A DNA stretch of 33,412 nucleotides, from contig NZ_QJUG01000084.1 of NCBI RefSeq assembly GCF_003426775.1, positions 1 to 33,412 on the forward strand, read 5' to 3'. The notes under the pieces were generated by a model that was not told the origin of the DNA, made no database searches, and saw only the letters and a program-made list of their open reading frames with translations. Position 1 is the stretch's first letter, and each line of letters opens with the position of its first letter. Of this stretch, positions 15,567 through 23,853 are shown in pieces. Made by a program: the position numbers and the translations under genes. The stretch is from Allorhizocola rhizosphaerae (GTDB lineage Bacteria > Actinomycetota > Actinomycetes > Mycobacteriales > Micromonosporaceae).

Positions 15567-16442
15567 TCAGCCGCTACCGCCGTCGGCCTTTACGTCCGTC
15601 AACACGACTCTTCGGCCGAGTTGCTGTGAGGGGCTGGGGTCAGAATGCCGTGCGGACGCCCAGCGCAGGTCGGTCGCGGCTCGGCTGGCGATGTCGATGG
15701 CGGCGCAGCAGTCGATGACCAAACGGTCGAGGTCGCTGAGGTCGCCGTAGCCGTCGCGGAAGGCGGTTTCAAGGTCGGGGCGTTGCGGCCAGATGCGTGT
15801 GGCCATCCGGACGAGGTCTCGTGCGGGGAGGTCGTAGCGCGCGTGTTCGAAGTCGATCACCCTGATCGTGCCGTCGTGGTCGCGGACAAGGTTGCGGGGC
15901 ATGAAGTCGAGATGGCACGGCGTCAGCGTGTCGACGCGCAGCCTGACGAGCTGTTCGAGCCGGCCTTCGAGGTCGCGGCGCTGCACGCAGTCCAGCCGTG
16001 CGCCTGCTTGGCTGATCCAGTATCGGCCGCGTTCGGCCAGAAACGTGGTGAAGCCCGGGTCGCGTGCGCAAGGCCAGGCGACATGCAGCGTGCGCAGGAT
16101 CGCTCCCGCCTGGCGGTGTGCGTCACGCTCCGCCCCGGGCGGGAGCGAAAGCGTGTCGAGCGGCTGCCCTGAGATGGCGGTGATCGCAATAGCGGCGGGG
16201 TTGGCGTTGACCGCGATCAGGCGCGGCACCCGCCAGTCGAGGGCGCGAACCCAGTGGCGGTACGCATGTGTTTCCTGCCCGTGGCGTTGGAGACTTCGAT
16301 GGACCTTGACAATGACTTCGCCATGGTCATTGCTGTGCGCCCGCATCACGACGGTGCCGCCATGGCCGTCGTGGAAGCCGATCACGTCGAGTTCGCCGAG
16401 CATGGCTCGCCCGACCGCCATGAGGATCTCGGCGGTGGTCAC
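15567..16442 (-). CDS. APH-type small-molecule kinase (second)
   Basis: 291 residues. GTG 16442 overlaps the upstream stop (GTGA), which fixes the start. Protein-kinase-like APH/choline-kinase fold: N-lobe with DGHGGTVVMRAH and VIVKVHR (Lys near 46), catalytic loop PCHLDFMPRNL with His177, Asp179 and Asn184, and metal-binding IRVIDFEHARYD with Asp197. It should phosphorylate a hydroxyl of a small molecule. It is the last gene of the operon, next to a histidine phosphatase and a second APH-type enzyme. Roles in sugar or nucleoside activation or in self-protection are both possible; nothing in the sequence decides between them. Confidence 0.85.
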   Translation of the reverse strand: MTTAEILMAVGRAMLGELDVIGFHDGHGGTVVMRAHSNDHGEVIVKVHRSLQRHGQETHAYRHWVRALDWRVPRLIAVNANPAAIAITAISGQPLDTLSLPPGAERDAHRQAGAILRTLHVAWPCARDPGFTTFLAERGRYWISQAGARLDCVQRRDLEGRLEQLVRLRVDTLTPCHLDFMPRNLVRDHDGTIRVIDFEHARYDLPARDLVRMATRIWPQRPDLETAFRDGYGDLSDLDRLVIDCCAAIDIASRAATDLRWASARHSDPSPSQQLGRRVVLTDVKADGGSG

Positions 16443-17092
16443 CGCAGGTTGTCCGGCAGATGCGACTGGTCGTTGTGCGCGTCGAGCAGCCAGGTGTGGC
16501 GGCCGTGGGCATTGACTTGGAGTTGCCAGCGGGCGACGGCGGCGTGCCCGGACGTGAACCAGATCCGGATACTCGAATCGCGAGCGAGTCCTAGCAGGAG
16601 GGTGTGTGCGGCTTCGACGGTCTCGCCATGTCCGATGATCAGGATTCGCTGGCCGTGGTGACGTTCCAGGAGGGCCTCGAGGCTGGCTGTGGCGCGGGCG
16701 AGGTAGCCGTTCCACGACTCGCCTCCGTCAGCGATGACCTTGTCGGGCTGGTGTTGCAACGCTGAACCGAAGGCGGCCTTGATATCGCTCCACTGCTGGC
16801 CGTCGGCGTCGCCGTGGTCAGGGCCGCGCAGATCGTTTTCAACCATGATCGGCAGATCGAGCGCAGCCGCTATCGGCTCGGCGGTTTGGCGGCAGCGCAG
16901 CCGCGGCGAGCAGATCACGATCTCGAAGGCTCGCCGCTGGTGCTCGCGGCGCAGCCGTTCGGCGAGGTGCCCGGCCTGGGCGTGGCCACGTGCGGTCAAG
17001 CCGGTGCAGCCCTTGTCGCCGCCGACGCGGCCGGCGAGGTTACATTCAGCTTCGCCGTGACGGGCCAACGTCAGCTCGGTGGTGATAGTCAT
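16439..17092 (-). CDS. Histidine phosphatase family protein
   Basis: 217 residues. ATG 17092 overlaps the upstream stop (ATGA). The phosphoglycerate-mutase/acid-phosphatase fold is clear: the catalytic RHGE at residues 11-14 (TLARHGEAECNLAG), TARGHAQAGHLAERL, a VICSPRLRCRQTAEPIA loop with the second Arg, and ILIIGHGETVEAAH with the second catalytic His. No C-terminal kinase domain is fused. It should remove phosphate from a small molecule. Its position between two APH-type kinases suggests a phosphorylated intermediate that is later dephosphorylated. Confidence 0.88.
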   Translation of the reverse strand: MTITTELTLARHGEAECNLAGRVGGDKGCTGLTARGHAQAGHLAERLRREHQRRAFEIVICSPRLRCRQTAEPIAAALDLPIMVENDLRGPDHGDADGQQWSDIKAAFGSALQHQPDKVIADGGESWNGYLARATASLEALLERHHGQRILIIGHGETVEAAHTLLLGLARDSSIRIWFTSGHAAVARWQLQVNAHGRHTWLLDAHNDQSHLPDNLR

Positions 17093-17823
17093 CGAATACC
17101 TTCCCGGAGTGGATCGGCCCACGGGCGGATGAGAGGCCACGGATGCCGGTAGCCGTTGCGGCCCAGGTAGTTCGCGGTGAATAGCCAGTTCAGCTCGGCC
17201 CAGATCGTCAGATCCATTGCGATGCAGGCGTTATGGCCGACGGTTGTGTTGTAGGCGTCCAAGGCGGCTGAGACGGCATGTGCCTCGATACGTCCGTGGG
17301 TCATGGCGGTGGAGACGATGAGCTTGGCGAGGTCGTAGCCGTGCGGGGCGAGGGTGAGATCGTCGAAGTCGACGATCGCGACACCGCGCGGGGTGAGGAT
17401 GAAGTTGCGGAGGTTGCTGTCTTTGTAGAACGCGGGCGGCATCCCGGCCGCGCGATCCAGAACGGCGTCTGTCCACTGTGGACTGGTCCCGTGCGCTGCG
17501 GCTGCGGTGTGGAGCGCGGCCCGGCGGGATTCGGTGAAGTCCTCGATGTCGTGGGTGCCGATGCTGTGTGTTCGGTCGAGCCGGGCAGTGGTGAGTGCGG
17601 GGAAGGCTGCACGCTGCAGCCGGCCGATCGTGGCGGCCAGCGTGACAAGGTCGTCTGCACTGGGCGTGCTGCCGTCGAGTTTGGTGAATGCCAAGGCGGT
17701 CTTGCCCGAGTGGACGAGGTCGGGAAGGAGCACGCCGCTGTTGAGGCTTGTCAGCCAGCGGTGGTTGGCGCGGGCCTTGGCGGCTCTGCCGCCATCGGGA
17801 TATCGCTTGATGAACAGGGTCAT
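17089..17823 (-). CDS. APH-type small-molecule kinase (first)
   Basis: 244 residues. ATG 17823 overlaps the methyltransferase stop (ATGA). The N-lobe begins MTLFIKRYPDGG. The catalytic loop is AFYKDSNLRNF, with Asp135 and Asn140, but the usual His of HxDxxxxN is replaced by Lys134-type context. GVAIVDFDDLTLAP gives the metal-binding Asp152, and HGYDLAKLI follows. It is a divergent member of the aminoglycoside/hydroxyurea phosphotransferase superfamily. It is shorter than the second APH enzyme and not its duplicate. Substrate unknown; context suggests a nucleoside or sugar intermediate of this operon. Confidence 0.82.
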   Translation of the reverse strand: MTLFIKRYPDGGRAAKARANHRWLTSLNSGVLLPDLVHSGKTALAFTKLDGSTPSADDLVTLAATIGRLQRAAFPALTTARLDRTHSIGTHDIEDFTESRRAALHTAAAAHGTSPQWTDAVLDRAAGMPPAFYKDSNLRNFILTPRGVAIVDFDDLTLAPHGYDLAKLIVSTAMTHGRIEAHAVSAALDAYNTTVGHNACIAMDLTIWAELNWLFTANYLGRNGYRHPWPLIRPWADPLREGIR

Positions 17824-18626
17824 GGCTTGGTTCCGACGAGATAGGAGACCGTGGAACTGGCGGTCACCGGCGTGTCCGGTTGCCAAGCCCGCAGCCTCGC
17901 CGTGATCTCGGGAACGGTGCCGCCGATGTGGTAGCGGGGCGTGGTGGCCAGGTACGCGGCCAGGTGCGCGAAGTCGTGGAACCGGAACACATGCCGCTGC
18001 TCGACGATCCGCACGACGGTCAGGTGTTCGGTGGCCAGTGATCGAATGTTGGCGCTGTGGAAGGCATTGTAGAGGCTGGGCCGCGTGTGGGCGTGCGGGT
18101 CCAGCCCAGACGCGGCGACCACGTCGTCAAGCTCGATGTAGCTGTCGGCGGACTTCGTGACCAGGACCGCAACGCCAGATCGGCGCAGGCAGCGGGAGAT
18201 CTCGCCAATCGCCCGGCCGGGATGCGTCGAGTGGTAGAGGCAGAACGCGGCCACGACCGCGTCCAATGTGGAGGCGGCGAACGGCAGATCGTGGAAGTCG
18301 CCTTGCCGTGTGGCGATGTCCAGCCCGACCGCAGCGAACCGGTTGGCGGCATCTTGCAGCAGGGCGCCGGAAAGGTCGAAGGCGGTCAGATTCCGCAGCC
18401 TGAACCGGCGGGCCAGGGCGATGCTGGTGGTCCCGCGTCCACAGCCGACATCGAGGACCACACTATCCGGGCGGATCATGCCGTCGAGCAAGTCGCAGAT
18501 CGTTTCAGCCGCGTCCGCTCCGGCGATCTTCGCACGGCGCAGCGCGCTCGTTCGCGCGGTCAGTCTGTCGGCGTCCCCGTAGAGCGCCGCTGCGAGGCCG
18601 GGTTCGAGGAACGGGTTGGCGCTCAT
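17820..18626 (-). CDS. Class I SAM-dependent methyltransferase
   Basis: 268 residues from ATG 18626, 28 bp after the kinase gene. Rossmann motif I is VVLDVGCGRG (residues 56-65), motif II LTAFDLSGALL, acidic motif RQGDFHDLPFAASTLDAVVA, and motif post-IV AFCLYHSTHPGRAIGEISRC. This is the Methyltransf_11/UbiE-like type that usually methylates O, N or C of small molecules. The C-terminus (MT residues 200-268) carries an RFHDFAHLAAYLATTPRY segment likely to bind substrate. It overlaps the downstream APH gene by 4 bp. The substrate cannot be read from the sequence. Confidence 0.88.
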   Translation of the reverse strand: MSANPFLEPGLAAALYGDADRLTARTSALRRAKIAGADAAETICDLLDGMIRPDSVVLDVGCGRGTTSIALARRFRLRNLTAFDLSGALLQDAANRFAAVGLDIATRQGDFHDLPFAASTLDAVVAAFCLYHSTHPGRAIGEISRCLRRSGVAVLVTKSADSYIELDDVVAASGLDPHAHTRPSLYNAFHSANIRSLATEHLTVVRIVEQRHVFRFHDFAHLAAYLATTPRYHIGGTVPEITARLRAWQPDTPVTASSTVSYLVGTKP

Positions 18627-18654
18627 CAGCGCGCCCCCGTCTCAGGTGGCGGTG

Positions 18655-19161
18655 TTAGCGCCTTGCAGCTTGTGCGACGAACTGGTTGGCGGCCCTGCGG
18701 CTGGACAGAATGACCAGTTGGGCGTGAGCGGCGTGCTCGGCCGTCATGGCCACCACGCGGGGCTTCATCGATGTGCGGTAGCCCCAAATGTATTTGACGA
18801 AGCTCCAGGTGATCCGGTCGTAGACCCCGTCTTGGTGATGTTGCCCGCCGCGGTATCGCCAGCGCCGCTGCACGATCCCCCACAAGCAGACGTGGGCAGG
18901 CATATCGAGGAAGATCACGGTGTCGGCGGCGGCCAGCCGTATCGGCAGCGTGCCCGCGTAGTTGCCCTCGATCAGCCACCGTTCCCCGGCGACGAGCTTC
19001 TCCTGCTTGGCGGCGAACTCGTCCTGTGGCAGGGGGTTCCAGTTCTCGTCGTAGTAGATCGCATCCAGGTGGGTGACCGGCAGGTCCAGCAAGGCGCCGA
19101 GGCGCTTGGCGATCGTGGACTTGCCACTGCCGCCGCAGCCGATGATGGCGATGCGCTCCAT
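18655..19161 (-). CDS. P-loop kinase, FlaR/topology-modulation-like
   Basis: 168 residues from ATG 19161. The Walker A GCGGSGKST is at residues 8-16 (ERIAIIGCGGSGKSTIAKRL). Then follow VTHLDAIYYDENWNPLP, WLIEGNYAGTLPIRL and TVIFLDMPAHVCLWGIVQRR, the order seen in small adenylate-kinase-like NTPases often annotated as topology-modulation (FlaR) proteins. These are compact NMP-kinase-fold enzymes. In this operon a (hydroxymethyl-)nucleotide kinase role, by analogy with phage hmdCMP kinases, is attractive but unproven. It is 48 bp downstream of the glycosyltransferase gene, the largest gap in the operon. Confidence 0.85.
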   Translation of the reverse strand: MERIAIIGCGGSGKSTIAKRLGALLDLPVTHLDAIYYDENWNPLPQDEFAAKQEKLVAGERWLIEGNYAGTLPIRLAAADTVIFLDMPAHVCLWGIVQRRWRYRGGQHHQDGVYDRITWSFVKYIWGYRTSMKPRVVAMTAEHAAHAQLVILSSRRAANQFVAQAARR

Positions 19162-19209
19162 GAGGCTCCAACCTAGTCAAGACTCGTGCGAAGGGGCGGG
19201 AGGTGGTGG

Positions 19210-20244
19210 TCATGTCGTAGCCACCACGCGATCGCGCAGAAGCTGGTCCAGCACCGCGACCTGCCGGGATACCCGAAACAGATCAAGACGTCGCAGACAT
19301 GAAGCCAGAAGATAGGCATGATCGCCGGTTCCGGCGATCTCACGAAGCCAGCCGCAGACCCGGGCGACATCAGCCCCGTCTGCGACGTGCAGCGTCTTCG
19401 GGGCGAACTGGTCCGCGAACCGGATCGTTGCCGGGGTGATCGGGACGCAGCCGGCCAGGACTGCCTCGAAGAGCCGTTGTGTCATCTGCCCGGCCGCCGC
19501 ATACCGCGGCGGCAGCAGCAAGATGGTGGCCAGAGCCGAGCGGTGGATCTCCTCGACCGTGTCGAAACCGACTCGACCAACGAACCGCACATGTGGCCAG
19601 CGGCTGGTCGATGTCCACTTGCCAGCCACGACGTGGGAGACGTGCGCCGCCGCCGGGGCGAAGAACACCTCGAACGCCGCGTCGCGGTCGTATTGGTTGC
19701 CGACATACGCCAAGGTCACATGCCGGTCGAGTTGGGCGAGCAGGTGCGGGTCGGTGGCGTCCAGACGCGCGTCGTCAACCGGAAATAGGAGGCTGACCGC
19801 GCCCGGGGTCGGCTGCAGGGCCGATTCGCAGATCGTGACGTTGCCGGCCCCGCGGAGCCGGTCCTGCGGGGGCAATTTCCGGTCCTTGTCCCAGATGATC
19901 GTCGGCAGTCGCAGCTGGTCGGTGTAGTGCGCGACCAGTTGATGTTGGCGGTGCAGGTCGCAGGTGTGCCCGGCGGAGCCGCACCAGGTGGTGTTGCGGC
20001 CGGGGATGGGCCAGCGCCACTCCAGCATGAGCACGTCGATGTCAGGCAGCCCGGCATCCCACGCATAAAGGTGCGACAGGTCAGTGCCGGCCTCGGTCAA
20101 GTCCCGATCTGGTTGCAGGAACACGGTGTCGTGACCGTGCCCGGTGAGCGCGTCGATCAGGGTGCGGCGGTGGCTGCGCCCACCGTCCGGGGTGTCGACG
20201 ATGCCGGGGCCGAGGAATCCCCAGAAGCTGTAGCCGATCCTCAT
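19210..20244 (-). CDS. Glycosyltransferase, GT-B/CgeB-like
   Basis: 344 residues. ATG 20244 overlaps the carbamoyltransferase stop (ATGA). The N-terminal domain starts MRIGYSFWGFLGPGI and has DTPDGGRSHRRTLIDALTGH, typical of GT-B acceptor domains. The C-terminal domain has VTLAYVGNQYDRD, RFVGRVGFDTVEEIHRSALA and the nucleotide-sugar motif QMTQRLFEAVLAGCVPITPA, as in CgeB/glycos_transf_1_2 proteins. It should transfer a sugar from a nucleotide donor. The donor is plausibly made by the epimerase two genes upstream in the same operon. No membrane helix is present, so it is cytoplasmic. Confidence 0.78.
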   Translation of the reverse strand: MRIGYSFWGFLGPGIVDTPDGGRSHRRTLIDALTGHGHDTVFLQPDRDLTEAGTDLSHLYAWDAGLPDIDVLMLEWRWPIPGRNTTWCGSAGHTCDLHRQHQLVAHYTDQLRLPTIIWDKDRKLPPQDRLRGAGNVTICESALQPTPGAVSLLFPVDDARLDATDPHLLAQLDRHVTLAYVGNQYDRDAAFEVFFAPAAAHVSHVVAGKWTSTSRWPHVRFVGRVGFDTVEEIHRSALATILLLPPRYAAAGQMTQRLFEAVLAGCVPITPATIRFADQFAPKTLHVADGADVARVCGWLREIAGTGDHAYLLASCLRRLDLFRVSRQVAVLDQLLRDRVVATT

Positions 20245-21944
20245 TTGGTCACCCACCAGCCTTCGATGAGCAGAGCGTCCAGACCCGACTCGGCAAGACA
20301 GTCCAACGCCATGTCCGGTGTGCCGCAGATCGGTTTGCTCTTGATGTTCAGGGAGGTGTTGATGAGTATCGGATGGCCGGTGATCTGGCCGAAAAGCTCC
20401 AGAACCTGTGCCAGAAACGGGTTCTGCGAGGCGGACACGGTTTGCACCCGGGCGGTGCCGTTGTGGTGCACGATCGCCGGGAGCATGCGCCGGGCGTAGT
20501 CGGTGGCCCCGGCCGCGATCGACATGAACGGCGACGGCTGGCCGATCCGGAAGTAGTCGCTTGCCCGGTGCGCCAGCACGACCGGGGCGAACGGTCGGAA
20601 CGGCTCGCGGAATTTGACCGTCGCGTTGAGACGGTCAACCACTTGCGGCTCCAGCGGGCTGGCCAGGATGGAGCGGTGCCCCAGCGCCCGCGGTCCGGCC
20701 TCCAGCGCGCCGGTGAATAGGCCGACGATCTTCCCGTCGGCCAGGTGCCGCGCCAGGAACCCGGCGGGGCGGTCCACCTTGACCGCCGCCATCCCCGGCC
20801 TGGGACTCGCGGGCAGACTCAAACCGGTGAAGCTGGGGCCGAGGTAGCAGCGTCCCTCGATCCCGGTGGGCAGTTTGCCGGTGGCTTTGTGCCAGGCGTC
20901 AGCGGCGGCACCGACCGCCGTGCCGGAGTCGCCTGGTGCGGCGGGAACGTGGACCTCGTCGCAGAACCCGGCATCGGCGATCGTGCCGATCGACACGCAG
21001 TTCATCGCGACTCCACCGCCGACGCACAGCAGCCGGGCTCCGGTGAGGCGGCGGGTACGGGCGGCCAGGCTGACCATGACCTGCTGAGTCCGCTCTTGAA
21101 GCGCTGCCGCGAGATCGGCGTGGACTTGCTCCACCGTCTCGCCAGGCCGCCGCGACGAACACGTCGCTGCGACGAATGCGGGTGAGAGCCTGGGGTAGCG
21201 GCTCGACAGGATCCGCAGTGACAACAGGCGCGGGTTGAGGGCGAACCCGTCGTCGGCGGGTGGGATGGCTTGGCGCATCAGGGTTTTGAACCGTTTCGGG
21301 TCGCCGTGGGCGGCAAGGGCCATGACGGTGCCTTCCTCATCGCCGCGCCGCCAGCCGAGGTGTTCGGTGACCGCACCATAGGCGTAACCGAGCGATGCGG
21401 GATCATCCACATGCGACAGCATCGTCAGCGGCTGATCAGCGCCTGCGTCGGCCAGCCAGATGGTTGTGGTCTGAACCTCGCCGAGGCTGTCGACCACCAG
21501 CACCCCGGCCCGGTCATAACCGGAAGACAGCCAAGCAGTCCACGCGTGTGCCCGGTGATGTAGCGCCGGCCGGAGGTCGGCGTTGGGAAAGTGCTGCTTC
21601 AGACTGCGCAGCCTGTCTTGCGTTCGCCGGGCCACGTTGGCGAAGCTGCGCGCCCGTGGGATGGCCCGCGCCGCTGTGGCCGAATGCAGCAGGTGCAGCG
21701 GCATTTGCGACAGCGCGCCGAGGTAGCGACCGGGGACAAAATTGTAGGCAACCGCAGTGACATCCTTTGTGGACAGACCGGCGTCGCTGAGGAGCCAGTC
21801 GATCGCGCGGCGGGGAAAAGCGTTGCTGTGCTTGACACCGTCGAGGCGTTCCTCTTCGCAGAACCCGACGAGCTCTCCGTTGACCAGCAGCGCCGCCGCC
21901 GAGTCGTGGGTGTAGGCGCAGAGGCCAAGGATCACGCGGCTCAT
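20241..21944 (-). CDS. NodU/CmcH-type carbamoyltransferase
   Basis: 567 residues, the full length of the family. ATG 21944 overlaps the TS-like stop (ATGA). The N-terminal ASKHA/TsaD-like domain has VILGLCAYTHDSAAALL with His13, LHHRAHAWTAWL with His129, His130 and His133, and VLVVDSLGE with Asp152, matching the metal- and adenylate-binding residues of TobZ-like enzymes. The C-terminal YrdC-related part has GLFTGALEAGPRALGHRSIL, FREPFRPFAPVVL and HPILINTSLNIKSKPI. Such enzymes use carbamoyl phosphate and ATP to carbamoylate a hydroxyl of a sugar, antibiotic or nucleoside. The TS-like enzyme directly upstream would supply a hydroxymethyl group, a natural acceptor. Confidence 0.92.
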   Translation of the reverse strand: MSRVILGLCAYTHDSAAALLVNGELVGFCEEERLDGVKHSNAFPRRAIDWLLSDAGLSTKDVTAVAYNFVPGRYLGALSQMPLHLLHSATAARAIPRARSFANVARRTQDRLRSLKQHFPNADLRPALHHRAHAWTAWLSSGYDRAGVLVVDSLGEVQTTTIWLADAGADQPLTMLSHVDDPASLGYAYGAVTEHLGWRRGDEEGTVMALAAHGDPKRFKTLMRQAIPPADDGFALNPRLLSLRILSSRYPRLSPAFVAATCSSRRPGETVEQVHADLAAALQERTQQVMVSLAARTRRLTGARLLCVGGGVAMNCVSIGTIADAGFCDEVHVPAAPGDSGTAVGAAADAWHKATGKLPTGIEGRCYLGPSFTGLSLPASPRPGMAAVKVDRPAGFLARHLADGKIVGLFTGALEAGPRALGHRSILASPLEPQVVDRLNATVKFREPFRPFAPVVLAHRASDYFRIGQPSPFMSIAAGATDYARRMLPAIVHHNGTARVQTVSASQNPFLAQVLELFGQITGHPILINTSLNIKSKPICGTPDMALDCLAESGLDALLIEGWWVTK

Positions 21945-22882
21945 CCGGGGATCACCGCCTGCGCCGGAGCCAGATGCTCATACCAGCCACGAAGCGCCTC
22001 ACCAAGCAGGCCCGGCATGGTGGCTGCGAGTAGGCGGGCGGTATCGCGTTCTCCTGCCTTCCAGCGCCGATACCCGCCCATGATCTGCGCGAACAGTGCC
22101 CAATGGCTGTCACCAAGCACCGCAAAGTCGGCGCTGATCACGGCGGCAAGGGTACTGTCCAGCTCCTCCCACGCCACCGTGACCGGATCCATCGCCTCAC
22201 CGCCGCCGAGCGCAGGCAACGATGCGGCAATTTCGAAGTGCTCGGCATACAGATGCAGCGAGTCGACGGAATGCCGGTACTCGCCCAGCTCTGCGCCGAC
22301 CCATCCCGCCATCAGCTCGTGGATCAGCGTGAACGTGAAGATGTCATACGGGAAGCCGAGCCACAGGTCCTGGCTGCGCATCGTCGTGTGCATGTGCAGC
22401 CGGCCACCGCGCAGAAAGAACCGGAACCCCAGCGTGCACGGGACATCGGAATGTCCGCTGTGGTCTTTGGCCGGATCGAACAACGTGACCACGCCCCGGC
22501 GCGTATCCGGGTCGTGCAGCAGCTGCCTCCGTACCCGGTCAAGCTGATCCACGCCGTGCCAGCGGCGCAGCCGTGGCCCATACGCGCCTTGCAGCACACC
22601 GACGTCGGCGTACCGGGCCAGCTGACGGTTGAACTCGAAAATCCAGGCGGCATCGGAGCCGGAGATGATCCAGACCGCCTCGGCGACAGCGAACGCCGGG
22701 TTGAGCACCCGCGCCGGCGGTAAGTGGATCAGTCTTCGGCGCGGCTCGGTCAAGTGCAGGTGGACGCCGAGGATTTCCCTGGTCGCCATGCCACGCGGCG
22801 CTACGTGCGACCCGTGCTCCAGCAGCCAGCGCGCAGCTGTCGTGAACAGCTCGCTAACCGACTGTCCATACAGGATGGTCAT
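21941..22882 (-). CDS. Thymidylate-synthase-fold enzyme, probable (d)CMP 5-hydroxymethylase
   Basis: 313 residues. ATG 22882 overlaps the epimerase stop (ATGA). Aligned by eye with E. coli ThyA, a constant offset of +3 holds: catalytic Cys149 (DVPCTLGF; Cys146), Arg169-Ser170 (MRSQD; Arg166-Ser167), Asp172 (Asp169), His210 and Tyr212 (DSLHLYAEH; His207, Tyr209). Phosphate-binding Arg128-Arg129 and Glu68 are also kept. The base-selecting Asn177 is Asp180 (LGFPYDIFTF instead of GLPFNIASY). In T4 dCMP hydroxymethylase and MilA this Asp selects cytosine over uracil. The ThyA His147 is Thr. A housekeeping ThyA is therefore unlikely; 5-hydroxymethylation of CMP or dCMP with methylene-THF is the best prediction. 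Confidence 0.85.
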   Translation of the reverse strand: MTILYGQSVSELFTTAARWLLEHGSHVAPRGMATREILGVHLHLTEPRRRLIHLPPARVLNPAFAVAEAVWIISGSDAAWIFEFNRQLARYADVGVLQGAYGPRLRRWHGVDQLDRVRRQLLHDPDTRRGVVTLFDPAKDHSGHSDVPCTLGFRFFLRGGRLHMHTTMRSQDLWLGFPYDIFTFTLIHELMAGWVGAELGEYRHSVDSLHLYAEHFEIAASLPALGGGEAMDPVTVAWEELDSTLAAVISADFAVLGDSHWALFAQIMGGYRRWKAGERDTARLLAATMPGLLGEALRGWYEHLAPAQAVIPG

Positions 22883-23853
22883 CTACGGCTCCCCGCAAGA
22901 TCGAGCCCATAGACGTTCAACCGCACTGGGTCGAGGCTGCGCAGCCAGTCGGCCTGTCGGGCCAACCCGTCAGCCAAGCTCACCGTCGGCTCATAGCCCA
23001 GCAACTCGTGTGCGGTCTGCAGATCGGCGCTGGTGACCGGGACATCCCCAGGCTGGGCTTCAGCGGCGTCCAGCGGTATCGGCACACCAAGAACACGTGA
23101 CACGACTCCGATCGCCTCGATCAATGACACGCTTGCGCCGCCACCGACGTTGATCACTTCTTCTCGGCAGTCCAGTTCAGCAGCAGCAATCGTCGCCGCG
23201 ACCACATCGGACACATAGGTGAAGTCGCGCCGCTGCGTGCCGTCACCGAACAACGTGACCGGCATGCCACTGAGCGCGCCGAACAGCAGACGGCCCAGCA
23301 CCATGTCCGGCCGCTGACGTGGCCCGTAGGCGGTGAAGTACCGCAACGCAACCACCGACAGCGGGCTGTCGGTGCGCCGGGCGTAGGCCAGGGCCAACTG
23401 CTCAGAAGCAAGCTTGGTCACCCCATACGGAGAAATCGGGCGGCAGTCATCGTCCTCGCAGCTCGGCCCGATCGTCGCCCCGTACACGCTCGACGACGAA
23501 GCCAGCACCACCCGAGGTATCCGCTGCCGCCAACAGCATTCCAACAGCCGCTGCGTGCTGGTGATGTTGGCGGTGACATAGGCATCGAAGTCCCCACCCC
23601 ACGAGGCACGAACGCCGGGCCTGGCCGCCAAATGAAACACCACGTCACAGCCCGACATCACCTCATCGAGCCGATCACACGACAGGTCCAGAGCGACCGC
23701 GTGAAACAGGCTGTTGCTCGTCAACGAGGTAATCTCCCCGAACCGGGGCGGTGCGCAGTCGACTCCCACAACCTCGATGCCTTGCGCCACAAGGGCTTCG
23801 GTAAGATGTGAGCCGATGAACCCAGCCCAGCCAGTCACCAACGCCCGCTTCAC
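22879..23853 (-). CDS. NAD-dependent epimerase/dehydratase (sugar nucleotide)
   Basis: 324 residues. GTG 23853 overlaps the preceding stop (GTGA), giving the start KRALVTGWAGFIGSHL. Extended SDR family: TGxxGFxG at residues 7-14 (Trp in the variable place), VVFHLAARPGVRASW, the catalytic Ser region VLASSSSVYG (120-125), Tyr143 and Lys147 in SPYGVTKLASE, ALRYFTAYGPRQRPDM and FGDGTQRRDFTYVSDVV. This resembles UDP-glucose/UDP-glucuronate 4-epimerases. It probably makes the sugar donor for the glycosyltransferase. 4-epimerase versus 4,6-dehydratase activity cannot be settled by eye; the Thr usual before the catalytic Tyr loop in dehydratases is not obvious. Confidence 0.9.
   Translation of the reverse strand: MKRALVTGWAGFIGSHLTEALVAQGIEVVGVDCAPPRFGEITSLTSNSLFHAVALDLSCDRLDEVMSGCDVVFHLAARPGVRASWGGDFDAYVTANITSTQRLLECCWRQRIPRVVLASSSSVYGATIGPSCEDDDCRPISPYGVTKLASEQLALAYARRTDSPLSVVALRYFTAYGPRQRPDMVLGRLLFGALSGMPVTLFGDGTQRRDFTYVSDVVAATIAAAELDCREEVINVGGGASVSLIEAIGVVSRVLGVPIPLDAAEAQPGDVPVTSADLQTAHELLGYEPTVSLADGLARQADWLRSLDPVRLNVYGLDLAGSRR

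Noticed and set aside
18626-19213. 195-aa minus-strand frame overlapping the P-loop kinase
   Set aside because: Frame-shifted translation rich in Arg/Pro; the kinase frame has Walker A and the family order of motifs.
21591-22547. 318-aa plus-strand frame across the TS-like gene
   Set aside because: Ser/Arg-rich antisense of two enzymes with conserved active sites.
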